Positions 15,788-24,699 of a stretch of 64,000 bases of DNA are shown here, one piece after another. Origin of the DNA: Flavobacterium commune (GTDB lineage: Bacteria > Bacteroidota > Bacteroidia > Flavobacteriales > Flavobacteriaceae); the NCBI RefSeq assembly GCF_001857965.1, contig NZ_CP017774.1, forward strand, positions 1,550,001 to 1,614,000, given 5' to 3'. Made by a program: the position numbers and the translations under genes. A model generated the notes under the pieces. That model searched no databases. It saw only the letters and a program-made list of their open reading frames with translations, and had not been told where the DNA came from. Within the stretch, counting starts at the first letter, position 1. The number at the start of each line of letters is the position of its first letter.

Positions 15788-18700
15788 TTGAATAGTTCCA
15801 ATTTTATATTTCAAAAATTAGAAGCTTTTATTAGAAAGTATTATTTAAACGAGTTGATAAGAGGAGTGGTTTTCTTTATCGGGCTTGGTTTGTTGTATTT
15901 TCTTTTTACGCTTTTTATTGAATATTTCCTTTGGTTAAAGCCTACAGGAAGAGCCATTTTGTTTTGGACTTTTGTCGGGGTAGAAATTTTTTTACTATTC
16001 CGTTATATTGTATTTCCAATTTTTAAACTCTTTAAATTTCAAAAAGGAATTGATTATAATGATGCTTCGGCTATAATTGGAAATCATTTTTCGGATGTAA
16101 AAGATAAGCTGCTTAATTTTATTCAGCTTTCAAATCCTGAAAATAACACAGCAAAATCCGAATTGCTTTTGGCTTCGATTGAGCAAAAAGCCAATGCTTT
16201 GCAACCCATTCCTTTTTCTAATGCGATTAATTTTAATTCGAATAAAAAATATTTACCGCTTGCTTTTATTCCTTTTTTGATGTTTGCTGCTTTTTATATT
16301 TCTGGAAATAAATCGATACTGACTCAAAGTTTGAATAGGGTAGTGCATTTTAATGCTTCTTTTTTACCTCCGGCTCCTTTTGAATTTGTGCTTTTGAATT
16401 CTAGTTTACAAACGGAGCAAAACAAAGATTTTATTGTTAAAGTAAAAACGGTGGGTAAAGTAATTCCTGAAAATGCAATGATTTTCATTAATGATGAAAG
16501 TTATTTTATGGAGAACACCAAGCCAGGTGAATTTGAATTTAAGATTGAAAAACCCACTCAAAATGTTTCTTTTTATATTAAAGGAAATTCAGTTTCATCC
16601 GATGATTATGAACTAAAAGTTGTGGCTGTTCCTTCTATTTTAAATTTCGAAATGCAATTGAATTTCCCTTCGCATCTCAATAGAAAAGCTGAAATTATCA
16701 AAGGTACAGGAAATGCCATTATTCCCGAAGGAACATTGGTAACCTGGAGAATGAGTACACAAGCAACCCAAAAAGTGTTATTTTCTAATGCAAACACGGT
16801 TTATCCGTTTGCTAAATCAGAAAACAACTTTGTTTTATCAAAAAAAGTTTTAGAAAATACAGATTATCAGATTATTACTTCAAATAATATGGTTTCTAAC
16901 TTCGAAAAACTGAATTATCAGCTTACAGTTATCAAGGATCAATATCCAACGATTACAGTTAACCAGGCTCCAGACAGTTTGAAGTTGGCTACCAATTATC
17001 TTTTAGGGAAAATAGGGGATGATAATGGTTTGTCAAAATTACAAGTTGTCTATTATGAATCTAATAAACCGGCTACTGCCAAACGTGGAACAATTGCTAT
17101 CAAGTATGGAGTTTTTGATCAATTTGTTTTTTCATTTCCAGCTAATCTTCCGGTTATCGAAGGAGTAACTTATGATTATTATTTCGAAGTTTTTGATAAT
17201 GATGTTTTACATCATTTTAAAAGTTCTAAATCGGCAGTTTTTTCTAATAGAATTGTTACTGCTCAGGAAAAGCAGTATTTAATTTTGCAACAACAAAATG
17301 ATAACATTCAAGGTTTACAGAAATCATTAAAGAGTCAAGACAAGCAATTTTCACAATTGGATAAGATTCAAAAATCAGGAAAAGAAAAAGAAAATTTTGA
17401 ATTCAATGACCAACAAAAAGTAAACGATTTTATTCAACAGCAAAAGAAGCAGGATGATATGATGCGGAATTTTATGGATAAAATGAAAAATAATTTAGAT
17501 GAATCTAAATCAAAACCTGAGGATAATTTCAAAAAAGAACTGGAAAAACGTCTTGATAATAACAAAGAGGAATTAGAAAAAAACAAAAAACTTTTAGACG
17601 AGTTAAAGGCGCTAAATGATAAAATGAAGAATGAAGATTTACTTGAAAAGTTAGATCAGTTTAAACAGAAGAGTAAAAATCAGGTTAAGAATTTACAACA
17701 ATTAGTCGAATTGACTAAGAAGTATTACGTTCAAAAAAAGGCAGAACAAATTGCTGATAAATTAGAAAAATTATCAGACAAGCAAGATAAACTTTCAGAG
17801 CATGAAAAGGAAAATACTAATGCTAAACAACAAGAAATAAATAAGGATTTTGATAAAATTCAAGAAGATTTGAATGATCTAGAAAAAGACAATAAAGAGT
17901 TAAAATCACCTTTAGACATTCCTAAAGATGATAAAACTGAAAAAAGTATTGAGGAAGATTTGAAGAAAGCTTCAGAAGAATTGCAAAAAAATAATACTTC
18001 AAAAGCAAAGCCAAATCAGAAAAGTGCTTCTAAGAAAATGAAATCAATGGCTATGAAAATGGATCAGGGTATGGACGGAGCCGAGATGGAAGAGCTGGAA
18101 GAAGACGTTAAAATGCTGCGCCAAATCTTAGATAATTTATTGGCTTTTTCTCTTTCGCAGGAATCCATAATGTTGAATTTTAAATCTCTTAATTCTGCTT
18201 CTCCAGCTTTTAATAAAAATATAAAACTGCAACAGGATTTACGAATTCAGTTCAAACATGTTGATGATAGTTTGTTTGCAATGTCTTTACGAAATCCAAA
18301 ATTCACTGAAGATATTACGAAAGAAGTTGGAAATGTTCAGTACAACATTGATAAGGCTATTGATAAATTATCCGATTCTGAAATTCCTAAAGGAGTTTCT
18401 CATCAGCAATATGTGATAGCTTCTGCAAATAAACTAGGAGATTTTCTAAGTGAAATGCTGAATAATATGCAAATGTCTTTGTCTTCTATGGGACAGGGAA
18501 AACCTAAACCGGGTCAAGGAGAAGGTATGCAGTTGCCTGATATTATTTCGAAGCAACAAGGCTTAGGAGATAAAATTAAAAAAGGAATTAAACCCGGAGA
18601 AGGAAAAGAAGGGAAACCTAATTCGGGTAAAGGCGATGAAGATGGTGAAGGCGGAGAAGGTGATGCCAAATCTATAATGGAAATTTACAAAGAGCAGAAA

Positions 18701-19066
18701 GAACTGCGTGAAGCTTTAGATGGTGAATTAAAAAGGCAAGGTTTAGGAAGTAAAGGTCAGAATGCTTTAGAGCAAATGAAACAGATTGAAAAGCAATTAT
18801 TGAATAAAGGTTTTAAAAACGAAACGCTTCAACAAGTTTTGAATTTAAAGCAGGAGCTCTTAAAATTAAATAATGCGGTTCAGCAACAAGGAGAAGAAAA
18901 TAAAAGACAATCGCAAACCAATGATAAAGAATTTCTTAATCATTCAAGAGTTTTACCTAATTCTTTGTTAGAATATATGAATAGCATAGAGATATTAAAC
19001 AGACAATCATTACCTTTGCGCTCCAATTTTAACCGCAAGGTTCAAGAATATTTTAAAACAAAATGA
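15788..19066 (+). CDS. Large DUF4175 family membrane protein
   Basis: The 1092-residue protein has two N-terminal membrane helices (about 24-45 and 58-78) and a third near 155-170. A long Ig-like/beta region runs to about 480. A Lys/Glu/Gln-rich coiled-coil region (about 490-760) and a glycine-rich, charged segment (about 895-960) follow. This is the DUF4175 arrangement known from Bacteroidota; the function is unknown. The start is TTG at 15788, since no ATG fits upstream. Its stop overlaps the ybeY start by four bases (ATGA), so they are translationally coupled. Confidence 0.8.
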   Translation: MNSSNFIFQKLEAFIRKYYLNELIRGVVFFIGLGLLYFLFTLFIEYFLWLKPTGRAILFWTFVGVEIFLLFRYIVFPIFKLFKFQKGIDYNDASAIIGNHFSDVKDKLLNFIQLSNPENNTAKSELLLASIEQKANALQPIPFSNAINFNSNKKYLPLAFIPFLMFAAFYISGNKSILTQSLNRVVHFNASFLPPAPFEFVLLNSSLQTEQNKDFIVKVKTVGKVIPENAMIFINDESYFMENTKPGEFEFKIEKPTQNVSFYIKGNSVSSDDYELKVVAVPSILNFEMQLNFPSHLNRKAEIIKGTGNAIIPEGTLVTWRMSTQATQKVLFSNANTVYPFAKSENNFVLSKKVLENTDYQIITSNNMVSNFEKLNYQLTVIKDQYPTITVNQAPDSLKLATNYLLGKIGDDNGLSKLQVVYYESNKPATAKRGTIAIKYGVFDQFVFSFPANLPVIEGVTYDYYFEVFDNDVLHHFKSSKSAVFSNRIVTAQEKQYLILQQQNDNIQGLQKSLKSQDKQFSQLDKIQKSGKEKENFEFNDQQKVNDFIQQQKKQDDMMRNFMDKMKNNLDESKSKPEDNFKKELEKRLDNNKEELEKNKKLLDELKALNDKMKNEDLLEKLDQFKQKSKNQVKNLQQLVELTKKYYVQKKAEQIADKLEKLSDKQDKLSEHEKENTNAKQQEINKDFDKIQEDLNDLEKDNKELKSPLDIPKDDKTEKSIEEDLKKASEELQKNNTSKAKPNQKSASKKMKSMAMKMDQGMDGAEMEELEEDVKMLRQILDNLLAFSLSQESIMLNFKSLNSASPAFNKNIKLQQDLRIQFKHVDDSLFAMSLRNPKFTEDITKEVGNVQYNIDKAIDKLSDSEIPKGVSHQQYVIASANKLGDFLSEMLNNMQMSLSSMGQGKPKPGQGEGMQLPDIISKQQGLGDKIKKGIKPGEGKEGKPNSGKGDEDGEGGEGDAKSIMEIYKEQKELREALDGELKRQGLGSKGQNALEQMKQIEKQLLNKGFKNETLQQVLNLKQELLKLNNAVQQQGEENKRQSQTNDKEFLNHSRVLPNSLLEYMNSIEILNRQSLPLRSNFNRKVQEYFKTK

Positions 19067-19482
19067 TAAATTTTAATTACGAAAACGACTTTAATTTAGA
19101 TAACGAAGAAGCTATTTCTACTTGGTTGTCGGCTGTAATTGCATCGGAGAAAAAGAAGGAAGGAGAGATTAATTACATCTTTTGCGATGATGATTATCTT
19201 CATAAAATCAATCTAGAATATTTAAATCACGATACACTTACTGATATTATTAGTTTTGATTACACGGTAGGAAATGAGTTAAATGGAGATATTTTTGTTT
19301 CTGTTGAACGTGTTCAGGACAATGCTAATGATTTTAATGTTTCTTTTGAAGAAGAATTGAAGCGTGTTTTGGTTCATGGAGTTTTACATTATTGCGGTTA
19401 TAAAGATAAGGGAGAAGAGGATGAACGATTGATGCGTTCTAAGGAAGATGAAAAAATAGCAATGTTCCACGTGGAACAGTAA
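19063..19482 (+). CDS. ybeY: Endoribonuclease YbeY (rRNA maturation factor)
   Basis: The 139-residue metal-dependent RNase takes part in 16S rRNA 3'-end maturation and ribosome quality control. The key region is RVLVHGVLHYCGYKDKGEED (about residues 103-122), with two His of the HGxLHxxGY zinc site. The usual third His (GYDH) is replaced by KDKGEED, a variant I recall as common in Bacteroidota. The TDIISFDY segment is also typical. The last codons encode FHVEQ because the gene end contains a perfect parS-like palindrome. It sits just before mnmG. Confidence 0.9.
   Translation: MINFNYENDFNLDNEEAISTWLSAVIASEKKKEGEINYIFCDDDYLHKINLEYLNHDTLTDIISFDYTVGNELNGDIFVSVERVQDNANDFNVSFEEELKRVLVHGVLHYCGYKDKGEEDERLMRSKEDEKIAMFHVEQ
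19463..19478. promoter_or_regulatory. parS-like centromere site 1 (inside ybeY)
   Basis: TGTTCCACGTGGAACA is a perfect 16-bp palindrome that differs from the classical parS TGTTTCACGTGAAACA by a symmetric pair of changes. It lies in the last codons of ybeY and is the expected ParB (Spo0J) binding site near the replication origin. Confidence 0.85.
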
Positions 19483-19508
19483 AATTAATTTCTGGATTCG
19501 AAGTTAAG

Positions 19509-19524
19509 TGTTCCACGTGGAACG
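19509..19524. promoter_or_regulatory. parS-like centromere site 2
   Basis: TGTTCCACGTGGAACG keeps 15 of 16 bases of site 1 and is 30 bp downstream of it, between ybeY and mnmG. Confidence 0.8.
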
Positions 19525-19577
19525 TTCGCTGTTTTAAGTTTTAATTTAAGCCCTGTGTTCAGGAAAAATATAAAAAA

Positions 19578-21449
19578 ATGTTTCTAGAAGAGTATGATGT
19601 AATTGTTGTGGGTGCTGGGCATGCAGGTTGTGAAGCTGCTGCTGCTGCTGCAAATTTGGGTTCCAAAACTTTGTTGGTTACCATGAGTTTGCAAAACATT
19701 GCCCAGATGTCTTGTAATCCTGCAATGGGTGGAATTGCAAAAGGTCAAATTGTTCGCGAGATTGATGCGCTTGGTGGTTATTCAGGAATTGTTTCTGATA
19801 AAACTGCGATTCAATTTAAAATGTTGAATAAATCAAAGGGGCCTGCAATGTGGTCTCCAAGAGTTCAAAGTGACCGTATGCGTTTTGCCGAGGAATGGAG
19901 AATGATGTTAGAAGGAACTCCAAATCTTGATTTTTATCAGGAAATGGTAAAAGGTTTGATTATTGAAAATGGTAAAATAAAAGGAATAAGAACTTCTTTA
20001 GGAATAGAGATTCGTTCCAAGTCGGTTGTGTTGACCAATGGAACTTTTCTGAATGGATTGATTCATATTGGAGAAAAACAATTCGGTGGAGGTAGAGCAG
20101 GAGAAAGTGCTGCTTACGGAATTACCGAAGATTTGATTCAAGTGGGTTTTGAAGCCGGCAGAATGAAAACGGGAACACCTCCTCGTGTCGATGGACGTTC
20201 TTTAGATTATTCTAAAATGAATGAAGAAAAAGGAGATGCTAAACCGGATAAGTTTTCATATTCTGATTTGACCACTCCATTGACACATCAAAGATCTTGT
20301 CACATGACCTATACTTCTTTGGAAGTTCACAATATTTTGAGAGAAGGTTTTGATCGTTCGCCAATGTTCAACGGACGAATTAAAAGTTTGGGTCCAAGAT
20401 ATTGTCCGTCTATTGAAGATAAAATTAATCGTTTTGCTGATAAAGAAAGACACCAGCTTTTTGTAGAACCAGAAGGGTGGAATACCTGTGAGGTTTATGT
20501 GAATGGATTTTCTACTTCGCTTCCTGAGGATATTCAATTTAAAGCTTTGAGTTCTGTTGCAGGATTTGAAAAGGTGAAATTCTTTAGACCAGGTTATGCA
20601 ATCGAATATGATTATTTTCCACCAACACAATTAAAACATACTTTGGAAACGAAGTTGGTTGAAGGTTTGTATTTTGCCGGACAAATTAATGGAACTACCG
20701 GTTATGAAGAAGCGGCTTCTCAAGGATTAATGGCTGGAATTAATGCGCATTTAAAAGTGCATGAAAAAGAACCATTAATTTTGAAAAGAGATGAAGCTTA
20801 TATTGGAGTTTTAATTGACGACTTAATCACGAAAGGAACAGAAGAACCATATAGAATGTTTACTTCTCGTGCAGAATACAGAACTTTGTTGCGTCAGGAT
20901 AATGCCGATTTTAGGTTGACACCAATGTCGTATGAAATAGGTTTGGCTTCAGAAGCACGTTTACGAAGAATGGAACGTAAACTTAATGAATCAGAAAAAA
21001 TGGTTTCATTTTTCAGGGAAACGAGTGTTTCGATAGGAGAGACCAATCCAATTTTGGAATCTAAAGGAAGCGCACCAATTTCTCAGGGAGATAAGATGTT
21101 TAAGATTTTCTCTCGTCCACAAATTGATTTGGAGGATATGATTAAGTTTGAAAAAGTTCAAGCTTATGTAGCAGAAAATGATTTGGACCAAGAAATTTTG
21201 GAACAAGCCGAAATTCAGGTGAAGTATTCTGGTTATATCGAAAAGGAAAGAAATAATGCAGATAAGTTGACTCGACTAGAAGATGTGAAAATTCCAGCCG
21301 ATTTTGATTATAATAAAATTAAATCAATGTCTATTGAAGCTAAACAAAAATTGAATAAGATTCGTCCAGTAACTATTTCACAAGCTTCAAGAATTAGCGG
21401 AGTTTCACCTAGCGATATTTCGGTTTTATTGATTTACATGGGAAGATAA
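19578..21449 (+). CDS. mnmG: tRNA uridine-5-carboxymethylaminomethyl modification enzyme MnmG (GidA)
   Basis: The 623-residue FAD enzyme forms cmnm5U34 with MnmE in tRNAs reading NNA/NNG codons. The dinucleotide-binding motif is YDVIVVGAGHAGCEAAAAAA (about residues 5-24). Diagnostic GidA segments are MSCNPAMGGIAKGQIVREID, KTGTPPRVDGRS, GLYFAGQINGTTGYEEAA, and the C-terminal RPVTISQASRISGVSPSDIS. Length is normal (about 620-630). GidA genes are classically close to the origin and parAB; here parS-like sites lie on both sides, although parA and parB are not in the window. Confidence 0.96.
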   Translation: MFLEEYDVIVVGAGHAGCEAAAAAANLGSKTLLVTMSLQNIAQMSCNPAMGGIAKGQIVREIDALGGYSGIVSDKTAIQFKMLNKSKGPAMWSPRVQSDRMRFAEEWRMMLEGTPNLDFYQEMVKGLIIENGKIKGIRTSLGIEIRSKSVVLTNGTFLNGLIHIGEKQFGGGRAGESAAYGITEDLIQVGFEAGRMKTGTPPRVDGRSLDYSKMNEEKGDAKPDKFSYSDLTTPLTHQRSCHMTYTSLEVHNILREGFDRSPMFNGRIKSLGPRYCPSIEDKINRFADKERHQLFVEPEGWNTCEVYVNGFSTSLPEDIQFKALSSVAGFEKVKFFRPGYAIEYDYFPPTQLKHTLETKLVEGLYFAGQINGTTGYEEAASQGLMAGINAHLKVHEKEPLILKRDEAYIGVLIDDLITKGTEEPYRMFTSRAEYRTLLRQDNADFRLTPMSYEIGLASEARLRRMERKLNESEKMVSFFRETSVSIGETNPILESKGSAPISQGDKMFKIFSRPQIDLEDMIKFEKVQAYVAENDLDQEILEQAEIQVKYSGYIEKERNNADKLTRLEDVKIPADFDYNKIKSMSIEAKQKLNKIRPVTISQASRISGVSPSDISVLLIYMGR

Positions 21450-21453
21450 TATG

Positions 21454-21527
21454 AAGTTAGAGGATTGAAATTAGAGGTTAGAAGTTTACAATAATACTTC
21501 TAACCTCTAATTTCAATCCTCTAACTT
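21454..21527. repeat. Perfect 32-bp inverted repeat with 10-nt loop after mnmG
   Basis: The left arm 21454-21485 (starting AAGTTAGAGGATTG, ending GAGGTTAGAAGT) is exactly complementary to 21496-21527. The arms are built of TTAGAGG/TTAGAAG words like the tandem repeat near gltX. There is no T-run at the end, so this is probably an intergenic repeat rather than a plain terminator. Confidence 0.85.
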
Positions 21528-21531
21528 TAAT

Positions 21532-21547
21532 TGTTCCACGTGAAACT
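21532..21547. promoter_or_regulatory. parS-like centromere site 3 (after mnmG)
   Basis: TGTTCCACGTGAAACT matches the classical parS core TGTTnCACGTGAAAC with one end base changed. It lies directly after the long hairpin. Confidence 0.8.
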
Positions 21548-21603
21548 ACGCTCGAAAACCTTGTCATTACTAAGAAAAGTGATTTTAAAAATAAAAAAAC
21601 TAG

Positions 21604-21635
21604 GAGTAATAGATTTCGATTTATTACTCTTTTTT
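21604..21635 (+). terminator. Rho-independent terminator downstream of mnmG
   Basis: GAGTAATA and TATTACTC form an 8-bp stem followed by six T residues. Confidence 0.75.
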
Positions 21636-21689
21636 AAAATTTAGTATAAAATTTTACCTCATTCTAAACCAACCACTGAAAATTAAAAA

Positions 21690-22538
21690 ATGGATATTTC
21701 AAATAAAAAGCATTTCCTTACGGTTAAAGACCATTCAGTTTCTAAAGAAATTTTCGAATTGTATCATGATGAAGATTTGGATATGTTAATCACGCATCCC
21801 CAACCGAGTTTAGAAAATTTAGGGAAGTATTACGAAAGCGAAGATTATATTTCGCATACAGATAACAAACGTTCTTTATTTGAAAAAGCATATCATTTTG
21901 TAAAAGGCATCGCCTTAAAAAACAAATTGAATTTAATCAATTCTCAGCAAGTTGCTAAAGGACGAATTTTAGACATAGGAGCAGGGACAGGAGATTTTCT
22001 AACTGTTGCTAAAAATGACGGTTGGGAAACTGTTGGAATTGAACCTAGCGATAGAGCTAAAGGAATTGCAATCAATAAAGGAATTTCATTTGTAGAAAAT
22101 ACAACTGCATTAGAAAGTCATTCTTTTGATGTGATAACCATGTGGCATGTTTTAGAACATGTGCCCGATTTGGATTTTCAGATTAAAGAATTAAAACGTT
22201 TGCTAAAGCCAACAGGAACTTTAATTATTGCTGTTCCTAATTTTAAATCTTTCGACGCAAAACATTATGGAACTTTTTGGGCTGCTTTTGATGTGCCAAT
22301 CCATTTTTGGCATTTTTCAAAAAAAGCAATCCAAATACTTTTTCAAAAAGAAAATATGAAATTAGAAAAAGTACTTCCTATGAAGTTTGATTCGTTTTAT
22401 GTTAGTTTGCTTTCAGAAAAATATAAAAACGGAAAAATGAATTTTATTAAAGCATTTTTTATCGGATTACAATCGAATTGGAAAGCAAAACAGAATTCGG
22501 AGTATTCTTCGTTGATTTACGTCTTAAAAAACAACTAA
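21690..22538 (+). CDS. Class I SAM-dependent methyltransferase
   Basis: The 282-residue cytoplasmic protein has the SAM motif I GRILDIGAGTGDFLTVAKND (about residues 91-110), the acidic motif II VGIEPSD, and motif IV DVITMWHVLEHVPDLD. This is the Methyltransf_23 type often acting on lipids, quinones or surface sugars. About 85 residues precede the SAM domain, including ITHPQPSLENLGKYYESEDY, a pattern common in this group. The substrate is unknown. It stands alone between two terminators. Confidence 0.85.
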   Translation: MDISNKKHFLTVKDHSVSKEIFELYHDEDLDMLITHPQPSLENLGKYYESEDYISHTDNKRSLFEKAYHFVKGIALKNKLNLINSQQVAKGRILDIGAGTGDFLTVAKNDGWETVGIEPSDRAKGIAINKGISFVENTTALESHSFDVITMWHVLEHVPDLDFQIKELKRLLKPTGTLIIAVPNFKSFDAKHYGTFWAAFDVPIHFWHFSKKAIQILFQKENMKLEKVLPMKFDSFYVSLLSEKYKNGKMNFIKAFFIGLQSNWKAKQNSEYSSLIYVLKNN

Positions 22539-22548
22539 AACTTATTTT

Positions 22549-22572
22549 AAAGCCTTTTTAGAGGCTTTTTTG
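22549..22572 (+). terminator. Rho-independent terminator of the methyltransferase gene
   Basis: AAAGCCT and AGGCTTT arms around a TTTTAG loop are followed by a T-run. Confidence 0.8.
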
Positions 22573-22742
22573 GTGTTTACGGTAACTTTATTGTCTGTTT
22601 TTTATTTTGGCTTTATTTTCAATCTATTTAATTCGTTTTTTATAGCTTTAAATTATAGCTTTCGTTTTATTAATAATAAAATCTAATACCGTAAAATTTT
22701 CCCATTTTTTCAGCCTTTTATAGGATGCTATCTATTTTTTTA

Positions 22743-22750
22743 TATTTTTG
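22743..22750 (+). promoter_or_regulatory. -7 element TATTTTTG of the OmpH-like gene
   Basis: TATTTTTG fits TAnnTTTG and lies 35 bp before the ATG at 22785. Confidence 0.5.
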
Positions 22751-22784
22751 CTACCAACACATCAATTACACAATTTAATTTAAA

Positions 22785-23348
22785 ATGAAAAAAGTATTAT
22801 TAATTATCGCAATTTCTATTTCAGTTGTTGCTTGTAACAAAACTGCCGAAGTTAAAGAAGTGAAAACAGCTTATGTAGATACTTCGGAATTAATGAAAGA
22901 ATATACAGAGGCAAAAGATCTTGAAGCAAAGTATAAAGCACAATCAGAGGAAAAAGGAAGACAGTTAGAAGCTGAGATTAATCGTTTTAAGCAGGATGCT
23001 GCTAATTTCCAATCCCAGGCTCAGGCAAACGGTCAGGAATGGGCTCAAAAAAGAGGAGCTGAATTGCAAAAAAGAGAGCAACAATTAGGTTATGCTCAAC
23101 AAGCTTTGGCGCAGCAATTACAACAAGAAAGTGGTGCAGAAATGGATACGCTTATCAAAGGAGTTAAGAAATTTATCAAGGATTACGGAAAAGAAAAAGG
23201 TTATTCTTATATCTACGGTACTGGAGATGCTGCTTCTATTCTATATGCTGAAGATAAGTATGATATCACTAAAGAAATCATTAAAGCCTTGAATGAGAAG
23301 TACAAAGCTTCTTCTAAATCAGAAACTAAAGCTGAAGAAAAGAAATAA
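22785..23348 (+). CDS. OmpH/Skp family periplasmic chaperone-like lipoprotein
   Basis: The 187-residue protein has an SPII lipobox (ISVVACNKT, Cys at about residue 17) instead of the usual Skp signal. The Skp-type pattern TAYVDTSELMKEYTEAKDLE follows, then a long coiled coil rich in Gln, Lys and Glu (about 45-115), and the end fold KGYSYIYGTGDAASILYAEDKYDIT. Skp/OmpH proteins hold unfolded outer-membrane proteins in the periplasm; here it would be membrane-anchored. It is monocistronic with a strong terminator and marks the left border of the lasso-peptide cluster. Confidence 0.85.
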   Translation: MKKVLLIIAISISVVACNKTAEVKEVKTAYVDTSELMKEYTEAKDLEAKYKAQSEEKGRQLEAEINRFKQDAANFQSQAQANGQEWAQKRGAELQKREQQLGYAQQALAQQLQQESGAEMDTLIKGVKKFIKDYGKEKGYSYIYGTGDAASILYAEDKYDITKEIIKALNEKYKASSKSETKAEEKK

Positions 23349-23367
23349 TTCTTTCTTTTAAAGTTTA

Positions 23368-23408
23368 AAAAATGCCTTCATTTAAATTATAAATGAAGGC
23401 ATTTTTTT
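23368..23408. terminator. Bidirectional terminator at the left edge of the lasso cluster
   Basis: AAAATGCCTTCATTT and AAATGAAGGCATTTT form a 15-bp stem with A-run before and T-run after, between convergent genes. Confidence 0.9.
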
Positions 23409-23419
23409 ATTGATAAATT

Positions 23420-24649
23420 TTATTTTTTATTTGGATTACCAGGGAATAAAATTAGCCTAAAAGGACGAATTAAATAATATAAAAAATAGAGTTTTCTATT
23501 GAGTTTAATTGCCATATAATCCTCAGGTTGAGGATAACTAATGCTAATTAAGTTTTTTAATATATAGAGGTTTTTATCTCTTTTATTGGTATAAAAATTA
23601 GCAGTAAATTTCAACTGATAGTAATTATAAGAAATGGCATCAAACAAGGGAAATTTATGTTCTCTAACCTTTCTATAAGAGCTGTTTAATATTCTGTTTA
23701 TTAAAGGATTTTCTGATTTTTGATTTTCTTTAAAATTAATTCCAATAATATTTGTTATTGCATTCCGAATAGAATTTAAATTATAATTGCTATTTAGTTC
23801 ATTTATAATGATTTGATCAGTGGAAACAATTTTATTATTTTTAATCAGTTTTTCTAGTTCAATAAGAATTTGTGTAATATCAATCAAAGTTTTTAAATAC
23901 CCCATATTATCCATAAGCATATGATGAAGTGCAATGGCTCTGTAATGTACTACAGGATTTAGACATTCAATTTCTTTTTGAAACAAAAGACATTTAGTTT
24001 TTTCATTCGTATCAAACGTATTAGTTTTATCTGGTAAATGTGTGTTTTTATTTATGATATTAAAATGAAATTCTACATGATGAATTCTTTGGTTTCCATT
24101 ATATTTATCAAAGCTAAAATCTTTATGTTTTAGAATAAATTTTGAATGTCCTATCCAATGGTAATATTCTTTTTGATATGCTAAGAAACCGTCTTTTTCT
24201 AAAATTTTAATAGTTTTGGACAAATCGTTTGGATTGATTACAAAATCAATATCGCTGGATTGTCTCATGCTGATATTACCAAAAAATTGTTTGGAAAAAG
24301 ACGTTCCTTTGTATGGAATTACCGGAATGTTATTTTCTTTAAGTAAATAAATGAGTCTTTCGGTTTCTTTTGCCTGTTCAAAACTCTGTAGGGTTGATTT
24401 ATTTAAAAGATTACTTATTTTCTTTTGTATTTCTTCCGGTAAATTCGCTTTTAAAAGGATTTTAAAAATTAAGGGACTAATTTGATGTTTTCTGCTGGTT
24501 TTTATACAATCTGACCAATCTATATTATTGCCGCTAATAAAGTCGTTTAAATCGCTTATTTCAGTCTTTCTAAAGTATGTTCTACAGCATAAAAGAATTA
24601 ATGCCATAGAATTTCCGTAATTGGTTTGTATGTCTGAAATAGAAATCAT
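23420..24649 (-). CDS. NTP_transf_5 family nucleotidyltransferase of the lasso-peptide cluster
   Basis: The 409-residue soluble protein has the NTP_transf_5 (PF14907) core. PVIPYKGTSFSKQFFGNISM leads to RQSSDIDFVI (about residues 129-138), in which the D-x-D pair is the metal-binding nucleotidyltransferase motif. Such proteins are recurrent in lasso-peptide clusters that also encode an HPr-like kinase; I recall that in the pseudomycoidin cluster one elaborates the phosphorylated C-terminus. Here it probably follows the cyclase gene in one transcript (50-bp gap). The actual donor (nucleotide or sugar) is unknown. The AT-rich composition matches its neighbours. Confidence 0.82.
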   Translation of the reverse strand: MISISDIQTNYGNSMALILLCCRTYFRKTEISDLNDFISGNNIDWSDCIKTSRKHQISPLIFKILLKANLPEEIQKKISNLLNKSTLQSFEQAKETERLIYLLKENNIPVIPYKGTSFSKQFFGNISMRQSSDIDFVINPNDLSKTIKILEKDGFLAYQKEYYHWIGHSKFILKHKDFSFDKYNGNQRIHHVEFHFNIINKNTHLPDKTNTFDTNEKTKCLLFQKEIECLNPVVHYRAIALHHMLMDNMGYLKTLIDITQILIELEKLIKNNKIVSTDQIIINELNSNYNLNSIRNAITNIIGINFKENQKSENPLINRILNSSYRKVREHKFPLFDAISYNYYQLKFTANFYTNKRDKNLYILKNLISISYPQPEDYMAIKLNRKLYFLYYLIRPFRLILFPGNPNKK

Positions 24650-24699
24650 CGAGTTATGATGTTTAAGAGGTATTTAAATTAAGTAATTTTTGATAGAAA

